Shown: in pieces, positions 14,952 through 22,590 of the stretch | How the letters are laid out: the number at the start of each line of letters is the position of its first letter | Position numbering within the stretch: the first letter of the stretch is position 1 | Assembly (NCBI GenBank): GCA_009926905.1 | Contig: RFNX01000537.1 | Span: 1-22,590, forward strand | Length of the DNA stretch: 22,590 nucleotides | Source: Flavobacteriales bacterium | GTDB taxonomy: Bacteria > Bacteroidota > Bacteroidia > Flavobacteriales_D > Crocinitomicaceae | Direction of reading: 5' to 3' | Notes under the pieces: model-generated | The model's input: only the letters and a program-made list of their open reading frames with translations | Databases searched by the model: none | What the model was told of the DNA's origin: nothing | Position numbers and translations under genes: made by a program

Positions 14952-15011
14952 TTTCCAAATCCTGCGAAACTTACGCGTTTTTCCAAATCCTGCGCAAGCT
15001 GCAGCGTTTTT
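14927..15011. repeat. Tandem 28-nt repeat, two exact copies plus one diverged
   Basis: The unit is CC followed by AAATCCTGCGAAACTTACGC and GTTTTT. Copies at 14927-14954 and 14955-14982 are identical. A third at 14983-15011 (29 nt) keeps CCAAATCCTGCG and the GCGTTTTT end but differs in the middle, where it forms GCAAGCTGCAGC. The first copy doubles as the right arm of the hairpin. There are no spacers, so it is not CRISPR. It lies between two convergent genes, where dispersed palindromic repeats (REP-like) are common. Confidence 0.85.
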
Positions 15012-15026
15012 CTAAATTTTAAAGTA

Positions 15027-16424
15027 TTACTCCAACGAACCAATCATTTTAGATGGATCCACATATAAATCGTATTCTTCTGAAGTAACGTGACCTAAAC
15101 CAACTGCTGCTTCTTTCAAAGTTGTACCATTTTTGTGTGCGTATTTCGCTATTTCAGCAGCTTTGTAGTAACCAATTTTTGTATTCAAAGCTGTTACCAA
15201 CATCAAGGAATTGTCCAAATGTTGTTTAACCATTGGCAAATTTGCTTGGATTCCAGCAGCACAATTATCAGTAAACGAAACACATGCATCGCCAATTAAT
15301 CTAGCAGATTGTAATACATTGTATGCAATTACTGGTTTGAAAACGTTCAATTCGAAATGTCCGTTTGAACCTGCTACAGAAACTGTCATGTCGTTACCCA
15401 TTACTTGCGCACAAACCATTGTCAGTGCTTCGGGCTGTGTAGGATTTACTTTTCCTGGCATGATAGATGAACCTGGCTCATTGTCAGGAATGATAATTTC
15501 ACCTATTCCGCAACGTGGTCCTGAAGACAACATACGAATGTCATTTGCAATTTTCATTAACGCAACTGCTGAACGTTTCAGAGCGCCTGATAATTCAACC
15601 ATAGCATCGTGTGCAGCTAATGCTTCAAATTTATTTTTTGCAGTCACAAATGGTAAACCTGTAAAGTCAGCAATTTTTTTCGCAACCAATACATCGTAAC
15701 CTTTTGGCGTGTTCAATCCTGTTCCAACAGCTGTTCCGCCTAAAGCCAATTCAGTGATTGCTTCTAATGCGTTTTTAATGCAACGAATGGAATTGTCGAT
15801 TTGTGCAACATAACCACTGAATTCTTGTCCTAAAGTCAAAGGAGTTGCATCCATAAAGTGCGTACGTCCTGTTTTTACAACATCTTTAAACTCTTCCACT
15901 TTTGCTTGTAAAGCTTCACGTAAATGTAACATTCCTGGAATCGTCGTTTCAACTGTCATTTTGTAGGCAGCAATGTGCATTGCTGTTGGGTACGTATCGT
16001 TTGAAGATTGTGATTTGTTCACATCGTCGTTTGGATTCAAGATTTTTTGTTCGTCCATCAAGCTTCCGCCTGTAACAACGTGACCACGATTTGCGATTAC
16101 TTCGTTGCAGTTCATATTTGATTGCGTTCCCGAACCTGTTTGCCAAATCACCAAAGGAAACTCAGAGTCGTGTTGACCCGTCAAGATTTCATCACATACT
16201 TTTGAGATTAAATCTCTTTTTTCAGAAGATAAAACACCAAGATCATGATTTGCGTGGGCAGCAGCCTTTTTCAAATAAGCAAACGCATGAATGATTTCAA
16301 CCGGCATCGAACCTTCTGGACCGATTTTAAAGTTGTTTCTTGAACGCTCTGTTTGTGCTCCCCAATAACGATTTGCAGGTACTTTCACCTCGCCCATCGT
16401 GTCTTTTTCTATTCTAAATTCCAT
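15027..16424 (-). CDS. fumC: Class II fumarate hydratase FumC
   Basis: 465 residues, normal length for the class II (iron-independent) fumarase of the TCA cycle, which interconverts fumarate and malate in the cytosol as a homotetramer. The family signature GSSIMPGKVNP is at residues 318-328, carrying the catalytic serine (Ser319). TGRTHFMDATPLTLGQ near 185-200 holds the catalytic His189, and SSNDTYPTAMH near 140-150 binds substrate. The start (MEFRIEKDTMGEVKVP) aligns with typical class II fumarases. It is transcribed towards the repeat cluster and faces the convergent T9SS gene. Distinguishing it from related aspartase or argininosuccinate lyase is easy, since the motif set is that of FumC. 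Confidence 0.97.
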   Translation of the reverse strand: MEFRIEKDTMGEVKVPANRYWGAQTERSRNNFKIGPEGSMPVEIIHAFAYLKKAAAHANHDLGVLSSEKRDLISKVCDEILTGQHDSEFPLVIWQTGSGTQSNMNCNEVIANRGHVVTGGSLMDEQKILNPNDDVNKSQSSNDTYPTAMHIAAYKMTVETTIPGMLHLREALQAKVEEFKDVVKTGRTHFMDATPLTLGQEFSGYVAQIDNSIRCIKNALEAITELALGGTAVGTGLNTPKGYDVLVAKKIADFTGLPFVTAKNKFEALAAHDAMVELSGALKRSAVALMKIANDIRMLSSGPRCGIGEIIIPDNEPGSSIMPGKVNPTQPEALTMVCAQVMGNDMTVSVAGSNGHFELNVFKPVIAYNVLQSARLIGDACVSFTDNCAAGIQANLPMVKQHLDNSLMLVTALNTKIGYYKAAEIAKYAHKNGTTLKEAAVGLGHVTSEEYDLYVDPSKMIGSLE

Positions 16425-16474
16425 TTTTTGTGATTTGTTTATTTTTATTTTTAATTTTACATCGAATTAGTTCA

Positions 16475-16482
16475 CAAAAATA
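16475..16482 (-). promoter_or_regulatory. Possible -7 element of fumC
   Basis: The minus strand reads TATTTTTG here, a TAnnTTTG match about 50 nt before the fumC ATG. The ideal -33 TTTG is not at the expected distance, so only the -7 part is supported. It lies within 10 bp of the start of the divergent 52-residue gene. Confidence 0.35.
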
Positions 16483-16490
16483 ATAGAAAG

Positions 16491-16649
16491 ATGAGCACTT
16501 TTGGTATAGTAATGTTTCTTTTAATTGCAGGAATGGCATTTTGGATGCTACTTTTTTTAATGGGTTTTATTTTACCTTTCTGGATTACCTTAGGTTTATT
16601 CGAGGCTTTACGTCCGAAACGTATATTTGAAGATAAAGAAGAAGCTTAA
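16491..16649 (+). CDS. Small membrane protein, 52 residues
   Basis: An ATG frame of 52 residues starting MSTFGIVMFLLIAG. The first 40 residues are almost wholly hydrophobic (IVMFLLIAGMAFWMLLFLMG, then ILPFWITLGLF), enough for one long or two short membrane helices, and the tail EALRPKRIFEDKEEA is charged and would be cytosolic. The frame is clean, is followed within 23 bp by a strong intrinsic terminator, and lies in the gap between the divergent fumC and the tryptophan dioxygenase gene. I do not recognise a family, and its role cannot be stated. Its own terminator is a good sign that it is a real, separately transcribed gene. Confidence 0.65.
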   Translation: MSTFGIVMFLLIAGMAFWMLLFLMGFILPFWITLGLFEALRPKRIFEDKEEA

Positions 16650-16671
16650 TAACTTCTGAAACCATATTTGA

Positions 16672-16703
16672 AGCTATCAGTCGTTAGATTGATGGCTTTT
16701 TTT
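16672..16703 (+). terminator. Intrinsic terminator after the small membrane protein gene
   Basis: AGCTATCAGTC (16672-16682), loop GTTA, then GATTGATGGCT (16687-16697) form an 11-bp stem with two G-T wobbles, followed by a run of seven T (16697-16703). Confidence 0.8.
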
Positions 16704-16837
16704 GTTTGAGGGTTTAAATAAGCGTTTATTTAAACTCAAAATATATAAGCCATTTCTTTCAAATTCCCTTTTCAAATAATAGGTGGATAACAAAATTTCA
16801 GTAATTTCGATACAGTTATTAATCGAATAAAACGAAA

Positions 16838-17794
16838 ATGGAAATTACACCTGAAATCAAGCAAAGATTAGAATTGTTGAGTGAAAAATACGGCGCACTT
16901 GGACAAGATTTACTTTCTTATTTAGACGGATTGCTTTATGCGGACGTAATAACCTATTGGGATTATATCGAATTAGACACCTTATTGAGTCTTCAAAAAC
17001 CGAAAACAAAATTCCCTGATGAGGTGGTTTTTATCATGTACCATCAAATCACAGAATTGTATTTCAAACTATCATTGAGAGAATTTGAGCAAATTGGAAA
17101 TACTGAAAATTTAACGGCAAAATTCTTTGTTGAACGTGTGAATCGCATCAATCGTTACTTCGAAGCTTTGATTAAAAGTTTCCAAATTATGATCGATGGA
17201 ATGGATCGTGCTGAATTCTTGAAATTTAGAATGTCATTGCTTCCAGCGAGTGGTTTTCAATCGGCGCAATACCGTTTCATTGAAATTTTCAGCACTGATT
17301 TTGTGAATTTAGTAGACAAAGCGCAACGTGCAAATTTCAAAGTGGACGATGCCATTCACAGTATGTACGAGCATATTTATTGGAAAGCTGGAGCCACAGA
17401 AGAATCTACAGGAAAACAAACATTGACCTTGATTCAATTTGAAGAAAAATACAGAAACGAATTTATTTCACTTGGTTTAAAATGTCGTGATAAAAACTTG
17501 TGGCAAAGCTATTTGCGTTTGAGTAAAGACGATCAAGAAAGAGCGGACGTTAAAGAAGTATTGCGCACGAACGACACAAACGTAAACGTGAATTGGCCCT
17601 TGGCACATTATAAATCTGCGGTGCGTTATTTAGCAAAAGATGCTACGGATATCGCTGCAACTGGTGGTACAAATTGGCAAAAATACCTTCCTCCAAGATT
17701 CCAAAAACGCATTTTCTATCCACAATTATGGACTTCAGATGAAATCGAAAATTGGGGCAAAGCATGGGTGGAAGAGACTTTTAGAAACCTATAG
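16838..17794 (+). CDS. Tryptophan 2,3-dioxygenase family protein
   Basis: 318 residues; the first enzyme of the kynurenine route, opening the indole ring of tryptophan to N-formylkynurenine with a haem. The family pattern is clear: VFIMYHQITELYFKLSLRE with His69, FRMSLLPASGFQSAQYRFIE (130-149) and near the C-terminus NWPLAHYKSAVRYL, whose His257 is the expected haem ligand, followed by ATGGTNWQKYLPPRFQKR that ends the active-site loop. The ATG start is directly followed by an acidic helix typical of this shorter bacterial form. No other kynurenine genes (kynU, kmo) are adjacent. It is followed by hutI with 131 bp between the genes, so each probably has its own promoter. Confidence 0.92.
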   Translation: MEITPEIKQRLELLSEKYGALGQDLLSYLDGLLYADVITYWDYIELDTLLSLQKPKTKFPDEVVFIMYHQITELYFKLSLREFEQIGNTENLTAKFFVERVNRINRYFEALIKSFQIMIDGMDRAEFLKFRMSLLPASGFQSAQYRFIEIFSTDFVNLVDKAQRANFKVDDAIHSMYEHIYWKAGATEESTGKQTLTLIQFEEKYRNEFISLGLKCRDKNLWQSYLRLSKDDQERADVKEVLRTNDTNVNVNWPLAHYKSAVRYLAKDATDIAATGGTNWQKYLPPRFQKRIFYPQLWTSDEIENWGKAWVEETFRNL

Positions 17795-17902
17795 AATTTT
17801 TATTTATAAACTCAATTTTTCTTCGTATAATTAAGAAAATTAGTGGTCAATTTTTGGCGTCACTTAAAATTCAGTTTATTATTCCATTGAATAACTAAGC
17901 AT

Positions 17903-17910
17903 TATCTTTG
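17903..17910 (+). promoter_or_regulatory. Probable -7 element of hutI
   Basis: TATCTTTG matches TAnnTTTG. The implied start near 17917 leaves a leader of only about 9 nt before the ATG at 17926. The last three bases are also a TTG in frame with hutI, so that upstream TTG is more likely promoter than start codon. No good -33 element is seen at the usual distance. Confidence 0.4.
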
Positions 17911-17925
17911 AGCAAAATTCGTTCG

Positions 17926-19158
17926 ATGCAAAAAATCCTTATTAAAAATATCAAAGGCTTAGTTCAAGTTGGTGAAAATTTACCACAAATCAGAAAAGGA
18001 AAAGATATGCAAGAGCTTCCGATTTTGGAAAACGCATTTTTAGCCTTGGAAGACAATGAAGTTATCGCCTACGGATCAATGAGCGAATGGGAAGGAATTA
18101 CAGACTGGCGCGAATTAGAAGTCGTTGATGCAGAAGGTCGTTATGTACTACCAGCGTTTTGCGATGCACATACACACACTGTTTTTGCACGAACACGCGA
18201 AGAAGAATTCATCGATAAAATTCATGGTCTTGGCTACGAAGAAATTGCCGCAAAAGGTGGTGGTATTTTAAATTCTGCACGTCGTTTGGCTGAAATGAGC
18301 GAAGATGATTTATTACAATTAGCTCAAATTCGAATCGACAAAATGATTGCTTGTGGAACAGGTGCAATTGAAATAAAATCCGGTTACGGCTTGAGTGTAG
18401 AGGCCGAATTGAAAATGTTGCGAGTTATCAAACGACTGAAAGAAAACAACAAAATCGCCATTAAAGCCACTTTTTTAGGAGCGCACGCTTTTCCAACTGA
18501 ATACAAAGAAAATCACAGAGCATATATTGATTTGATCATCAATGAAATGTTGCCAAAAATCGCTGAAGAAAATTTAGCCAATTACATCGATGTTTTTTGT
18601 GAGCGCAATTATTTTTCAGTAGAAGAAATGGCTGAAATTTTAGAAGCAGGAAAAAAAATCGGATTGACACCAAAAGTGCACGTGAACCAATTTTCAGTTT
18701 TGGGTGGTGTTGTAAAAGCAATTGAATTAGGAGCTTTATCAGTTGATCATTTAGAAGAATTAGGAGATGAGGACATTGTTGCTTTACAAAATTCAACGTG
18801 TATGCCAACAATTTTACCAGGCTGTTCTCACTTTTTAGGAATTCCTTTTGGCGATGCGCGAAGAATGATAAATGCGAATTTACCCGTTGCGCTTGCAAGT
18901 GATTTCAATCCAGGTTCAACTCCAAATTATAACTTGTTTACTATTTGGTCACTAGCGTGTATTAAAATGAAAATGACTCCCGAAGAAGCGTTCAACGCCT
19001 TGACAATAAATGCTGCTTTCGCAATGGATTTATCTGCAACTCACGGTCGCATCTGTTTAGGTAGTAAATCGCCGTTAATCTTAACCAAAGAAATTCCATC
19101 ATTGGGTTATCTTCCTTATTCATTTGGCGAATTGAATGTCGAGCGTATTTTTATCTAA
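17926..19158 (+). CDS. hutI: Imidazolonepropionase HutI
   Basis: 410 residues from the ATG at 17926. It hydrolyses imidazolone propionate to N-formimino-glutamate, the third step of histidine degradation, in the cytosol. It is an amidohydrolase-superfamily metalloenzyme: the metal-binding HTH (His82 and His84 in CDAHTHTVFARTREEEF), His187 in FLGAHAFPTEY, His252 (KVHVNQFSVLGG) and Asp326 (LASDFNPGSTPN) are all present. The motif FARTREEEF and the KGGGILNSARRL block are specific to HutI rather than other amidohydrolases. The ATG was chosen over an in-frame TTG at 17908, which lies in a promoter-like motif. Other hut genes (hutH, hutU, hutG) are not in the window. Confidence 0.96.
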   Translation: MQKILIKNIKGLVQVGENLPQIRKGKDMQELPILENAFLALEDNEVIAYGSMSEWEGITDWRELEVVDAEGRYVLPAFCDAHTHTVFARTREEEFIDKIHGLGYEEIAAKGGGILNSARRLAEMSEDDLLQLAQIRIDKMIACGTGAIEIKSGYGLSVEAELKMLRVIKRLKENNKIAIKATFLGAHAFPTEYKENHRAYIDLIINEMLPKIAEENLANYIDVFCERNYFSVEEMAEILEAGKKIGLTPKVHVNQFSVLGGVVKAIELGALSVDHLEELGDEDIVALQNSTCMPTILPGCSHFLGIPFGDARRMINANLPVALASDFNPGSTPNYNLFTIWSLACIKMKMTPEEAFNALTINAAFAMDLSATHGRICLGSKSPLILTKEIPSLGYLPYSFGELNVERIFI

Positions 19159-19233
19159 ATTCTCCTCTTAAAAGCATACTTTCCGAACTGATTTTCTCCT
19201 TATATTTACGAGGAAAATTCAAAAATTTGGAAT

Positions 19234-21282
19234 ATGCAACGATATAAAAGTTATGCTTTAGGTCAATGGTTCGATGGTGATGGCGTTGAAACAAACCTTT
19301 ACAATGCAATCACTGGTGAAAAAATCGGTGAAGCTTCAAGTGCAGGATTGGATTACGCAGCAATGCTCGAATACGGACGCAAAACAGGTGGTCGTGTGCT
19401 TCGAAAAATGACATTCCAAGAGCGTGGTCGTATGTTGAAAGCATTGGCTTTGCACCTAATTACAAAAAAAGAAAAATACTATCAAGCATCCGCATGGACT
19501 GGAGCAACACGCGTTGATTCTTGGATCGATATCGAAGGCGGAATTGGTAACTTATTTGCCAATGCATCTTTACGTAAACAGTTCCCGGATTTACCTTATT
19601 ATGTGGATGGTGTTGCTGCTCCATTATCAAAGAATGGTTCGTTCATTGGACACCACATTATGGTTCCAAAAGAAGGAGTTGCGGTACATATCAATGCGTT
19701 CAATTTCCCAATTTGGGGAATGTTAGAAAAAATTGCGGTGAATATGATGGCGGGCGTTCCTGCGATTGTAAAACCATCAGGAGCAACGTGTTATTTGACT
19801 GAAATCATGGTGCACGACATCATCGATTCAAAAATAATTCCAGAAGGCGCTTTACAATTGGTTTGTGGTGCAGGTCGAGGAATCACAGATCACGTAACTT
19901 CTGAAGATGTTGTCACATTTACTGGTAGTGCATCGACAGGTTTATTATTGAAATCAGCGCCGAGAATTGCGCAACAAAATATCCTTTTCAATTTAGAAGC
20001 AGATTCACTAAATGCAACAATTTTAGGCGAAAAAGCAACGCCAGACACTGAAGAATTTGCCTTGTTTATCAAAGAAACTGTGAAAGAAATGACAGTGAAA
20101 GCAGGACAAAAATGTACAGCCGTTCGTCGTATCATCGTTCCAGAAAACTTAACGGAAGAAGTTGAAAAAGCAATTGCAGCACGTTTGGCTTCAACAGTAA
20201 TTGGTGACCCAAGCGTGGAAGGAGTTCGAATGGGTTCTTTAGCAACAAGAGGTCAGGTGGAAAGTGTGCGCGCAAGTGTAGAGGAATTGGCGAAATCACA
20301 AGAAATTATTTTTGGAGATTTAGACAATTTCAATGTGTTAGGTGCTGACAAAAATATTGGTGCATTTTTCTCTCCAATTTTATTTAGAAACAGCGATCCG
20401 TTTAACAAAACAGACGTTCACAATATTGAAGCCTTTGGTCCAGTTGCGACAGTAATGCCTTACAAAAATCTTGACGACGCGATTGAATTAGCAAAAATGG
20501 GTAAAGGTTCGTTGGTTTCTTCCATCGTGACGCCTTGCAACAAAGAAGCACGTGAATACGTTGTTGGTGCTGCATCTATGCACGGACGTATTTTGGTTTT
20601 GAATAAAGATTGTGCGAAGGAAAGTACAGGTCACGGTTCGCCAATGCCGTTGTTAACACACGGTGGTCCAGGTCGTGCGGGTGGAGGAGAAGAAATGGGT
20701 GGAAAACGTGGTATTTTACATTATTTACAACGCACTGCTATTCAAGGACATCCGTCAACAATCACAGAAATTACACAACAATTCCAAGTGGGCGCAGCAA
20801 TGCCTGAAGCAAATCCACACGTATTCCGTCAACATTTTGAAGAATTGGTAATTGGTGAAACGGTTTTCACGCACAAACACACAGTTACAGAAGCTGACAT
20901 CGTAAACTTTGCGAATGTTTCAGGTGACAATTTCTATGCACACATGGATGCTACTTCATTGGATGGAACCATTTTCGAAGGTCGAGTTGCCCACGGTTAT
21001 TTCGTTCTATCGAAAGCTGCTGGATTGTTCGTTGACCCGAAAAAAGGTCCTGTACTATTGAACTACGGTTTGGAAGAAGCACGTTTTGTGAAACCCGTTT
21101 ATCCTGGAGCGACAATTGGTGTGCGTTTCACAGTGAAAGAAAAAGTAGATCAAGAAAAACGTTCAGAAGACGACATCGCAAAAGGAATTGTGAAATTCTT
21201 AGTGGATGTGTATGATGAAACTGGCGAAACTGTTGCTTTAGCTACGATTTTAACAATGGTGAAAAAGTTGAAAGACGAATGA
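19234..21282 (+). CDS. paaZ: Bifunctional aldehyde dehydrogenase/enoyl-CoA hydratase PaaZ
   Basis: 682 residues, the size of E. coli PaaZ. PaaZ opens the oxepin ring of the phenylacetyl-CoA pathway with its hydratase half and oxidises the resulting aldehyde with its NADP-dependent half. The aldehyde dehydrogenase domain (about 1-520) has Asn157 (NAFNFPIWG), the base Glu255 (FNLEADSLN) and the nucleophile Cys294 (AGQKCTAVRR). The C-terminal MaoC-type hotdog hydratase (about 530-682) keeps Asp565 and His570 in GDNFYAHMD. The gene stands alone, with no other paa genes within view, so it may serve another acyl-CoA aldehyde or the rest may lie elsewhere. A weak TATATTTA (19201-19208), close to TAnnTTTG, precedes it by 26 bp. 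Confidence 0.95.
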   Translation: MQRYKSYALGQWFDGDGVETNLYNAITGEKIGEASSAGLDYAAMLEYGRKTGGRVLRKMTFQERGRMLKALALHLITKKEKYYQASAWTGATRVDSWIDIEGGIGNLFANASLRKQFPDLPYYVDGVAAPLSKNGSFIGHHIMVPKEGVAVHINAFNFPIWGMLEKIAVNMMAGVPAIVKPSGATCYLTEIMVHDIIDSKIIPEGALQLVCGAGRGITDHVTSEDVVTFTGSASTGLLLKSAPRIAQQNILFNLEADSLNATILGEKATPDTEEFALFIKETVKEMTVKAGQKCTAVRRIIVPENLTEEVEKAIAARLASTVIGDPSVEGVRMGSLATRGQVESVRASVEELAKSQEIIFGDLDNFNVLGADKNIGAFFSPILFRNSDPFNKTDVHNIEAFGPVATVMPYKNLDDAIELAKMGKGSLVSSIVTPCNKEAREYVVGAASMHGRILVLNKDCAKESTGHGSPMPLLTHGGPGRAGGGEEMGGKRGILHYLQRTAIQGHPSTITEITQQFQVGAAMPEANPHVFRQHFEELVIGETVFTHKHTVTEADIVNFANVSGDNFYAHMDATSLDGTIFEGRVAHGYFVLSKAAGLFVDPKKGPVLLNYGLEEARFVKPVYPGATIGVRFTVKEKVDQEKRSEDDIAKGIVKFLVDVYDETGETVALATILTMVKKLKDE

Positions 21283-21371
21283 TTTAGCGATTCTTTTATT
21301 CAATTTTCAAAGCAAACTTTCAAGAAAAAGTAACAGCACAAAAGTATAATTCCTTTTAAAACACGTGTATT

Positions 21372-21938
21372 TTGCAGTATTTTATCCATCTTTTTGGCGA
21401 AGGAATCCGCTTTTGGATTTGTGAAATTCCTGAGGATAAAATGGAAGCGATTCAAGAAATTAAAAACGAACAGGAATGTTCATGGGAACACTTGTTTTTT
21501 GATTTGGAGTTTCTTAAGAAAATAGGCTATTCGCATTGGAGCGAAATGGCAATCGAAGGTGAGCAAAAAGCATTTCTTTTGGCGACGAATAATCGTATAG
21601 AAATCAAGCAAAAAGCGAAGTTAGTGACACGTTTTATGTCTATTGAATTGGAACAACAAAGCACTTTGTTCTCTTTGTATCAGACGGTTTTGGAACCACT
21701 TTATTTGCCAGAAAGTAAGCCCAATCGTTTTATTTTGATGCAATTAGAAACGGGTTTGTTCGGGAGTTATACATTTGAAACTCCAAAATTTAGTCTTGAA
21801 TTGTTGGAATTTCAGTTATCGCCAAATTTGTTTTTGGAAAATAAATATTTTATGACAGGAGTCAATTATAAAGATCACGAAATCACTCTCAAAAAAGAAG
21901 ATACACTTGTTCGTGAAATGCGGGTGTTTAAATTGTAG
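21372..21938 (+). CDS. Protein of unknown function, 188 residues
   Basis: A mostly alpha/beta cytosolic protein without signal peptide or membrane segment. It begins QYFIHLFGEGIRFWICEIPE if the TTG at 21372 is used; this reads as protein-like sequence, so I keep it, but the first ATG in frame is at 21441 (MEAIQEIKNE) and the TTG lies in a stretch resembling a -7 element, so the start is uncertain. Later parts include LFSLYQTVLEPLYLPES and GLFGSYTFETPKFS. I do not recognise a family. Its stop is inside the 3' end of the convergent flavoprotein gene, overlapping by 11 bp. Confidence 0.6.
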   Translation: MQYFIHLFGEGIRFWICEIPEDKMEAIQEIKNEQECSWEHLFFDLEFLKKIGYSHWSEMAIEGEQKAFLLATNNRIEIKQKAKLVTRFMSIELEQQSTLFSLYQTVLEPLYLPESKPNRFILMQLETGLFGSYTFETPKFSLELLEFQLSPNLFLENKYFMTGVNYKDHEITLKKEDTLVREMRVFKL

Positions 21939-22590
21939 GATTTCCACAATTCTTCCCAGCAATGTATCCTGTTGTCCAAGCAGATTGAAAATTAAAACCT
22001 CCCGTAATTCCATCAATGTCAAGTACTTCTCCGGCAAAATAAACACCAGGTAATTTTCTACTTTCCATCGATTTTATGTCAATGTCTTGTAAGGCAATTC
22101 CTCCTGCTGTTACAAATTCTTCTTTGAATGTCGTTTTACCGCTCACTTCATAACGGTCGTTGAGCAAGGTATTGACCATTTTATTGATATTTTTCTTCCC
22201 TAAATCTTTCCAACGAATTTCAAGATGAATTTCAGATTTTTGCAATAAAAAATGCCACAAGCGATTTGTAACCGGAAAAGGATTCAAGTTTCCGACCATT
22301 TTTCCAGCGTGTTCTGCTGCATTTGCATCAATGAATTTTCGTAAATCGTCCTCTTTCACTTCGTTTAACCAATTCACTAAAACGGCAAATTGATAATCTT
22401 TTTCTTGCAAAACACGAGCGCCCCAAGCTGACAATTGTAAAATCGCAGGTCCACTCATTCCCCAATGCGTCACTAAAAGCGGACCTTTGCCAATCAATTT
22501 TGTGCCTTCCACTTTTACAGTCGCTTTTTCAACAACATTTCCCATCAATTCGCAAATGGGATTTTTTGGCATATTGAAAGTAAACAAAGA
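21928..22590 (-). CDS. BaiN/HI0933-family flavoprotein (5' end outside window)
   Basis: 221 residues of the C-terminal part; the frame is open through the right edge. It belongs to the BaiN / HI0933 family of FAD-dependent oxidoreductases (two-dinucleotide-binding flavoproteins related to aminoacetone oxidase annotations). The diagnostic parts are GPLLVTHWGMSGPAILQLS at about 30-50, ATVKVEGTKLIGKGP before it, TAGGIALQDIDIKSMES and the C-terminal FAD-binding VYFAGEVLDIDGITGGFNFQ SAWTTG. The N-terminal FAD-binding GxGxxG lies outside. Substrate cannot be predicted. It converges on the 188-residue gene with an 11-bp overlap. Confidence 0.93.
   Translation of the reverse strand, partial: SLFTFNMPKNPICELMGNVVEKATVKVEGTKLIGKGPLLVTHWGMSGPAILQLSAWGARVLQEKDYQFAVLVNWLNEVKEDDLRKFIDANAAEHAGKMVGNLNPFPVTNRLWHFLLQKSEIHLEIRWKDLGKKNINKMVNTLLNDRYEVSGKTTFKEEFVTAGGIALQDIDIKSMESRKLPGVYFAGEVLDIDGITGGFNFQSAWTTGYIAGKNCGNPTI

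Noticed and set aside
14927..15011. Regular 28-nt repeats that could suggest a CRISPR array
   Set aside because: The copies are directly adjacent, with no spacers between them, only three exist, and no cas genes are present.
14852..15043. A 63-residue minus-strand frame across the repeat cluster
   Set aside because: It only reads through the tandem repeats and repeats its own sequence; no sign of a real protein.
19172..19233. Hairpin or riboswitch before paaZ
   Set aside because: Only a weak six-base complementarity around the -7-like motif; not enough to call.

Overview
The window looks like a chromosomal segment of a Bacteroidota bacterium, probably Flavobacteriales (a Crocinitomicaceae or Fluviicola-like relative is my best guess). 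Several signs agree. There is a secreted protein with a type IX secretion (T9SS) C-terminal sorting domain. Lipoproteins carry short lipoboxes. There is a two-part alpha-2-macroglobulin of the large Bacteroidota type. Several start sites are preceded by matches to the Bacteroidota promoter (TTTG, about 20 nt, TAnnTTTG), and Shine-Dalgarno sequences are mostly absent. No rRNA, tRNA, CRISPR array or transposase was seen.

Layout. 1-3332: a same-strand run made of the 3' three quarters of mutS, a DUF4442 hotdog protein and a lipoprotein resembling iron-type ABC substrate-binding proteins (split by a frameshift). 3422-4165: a LytTR response regulator. 4263-6234: a small, visibly more AT-rich defence-like patch holding a MntA/HepT toxin-antitoxin pair (antitoxin frameshifted), an HsdR-N-like PD-(D/E)xK nuclease and a divergent XRE regulator, with two matching operator-like dyads between the last two. 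6318-11854 (minus): an alpha-2-macroglobulin lipoprotein broken into two ORFs by one missing base. 11987-12298: a small lipoprotein with a very good promoter. 12371-13203 (minus): an ORF6N/RhuM-type DNA-binding protein with a phospholipase-D-like C-terminal part, also frameshifted. 13204-13563: a non-coding stretch with a long imperfect inverted repeat. 13564-14874: a LamG/Ig-like T9SS cargo protein, followed by a perfect 23-bp-arm hairpin and a 28-nt tandem repeat. 15027-21282: metabolic genes for fumarase C, tryptophan 2,3-dioxygenase, imidazolonepropionase (histidine degradation) and a PaaZ-type bifunctional ring-opening enzyme, plus a 52-residue membrane protein. 21372-22590: an unknown protein converging on the 3' part of a BaiN/HI0933-type flavoprotein.

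Four separate genes carry a single-base frameshift, and in each case the protein resumes in the next frame with recognisable family sequence. Three lie at short homopolymer runs, so residual sequencing indels are the simplest explanation. Genuine decay is still possible, especially in the toxin-antitoxin and ORF6N genes.

The most interesting part is 4263-6234. It combines a HepT toxin with an intact RX4HXY motif, an antitoxin frame broken upstream of the toxin, and a solitary HsdR-N-like nuclease without any methylase, apparently controlled by its divergent XRE neighbour through paired operators. The second point of interest is the pair of palindromic intergenic elements flanking the T9SS cargo gene.
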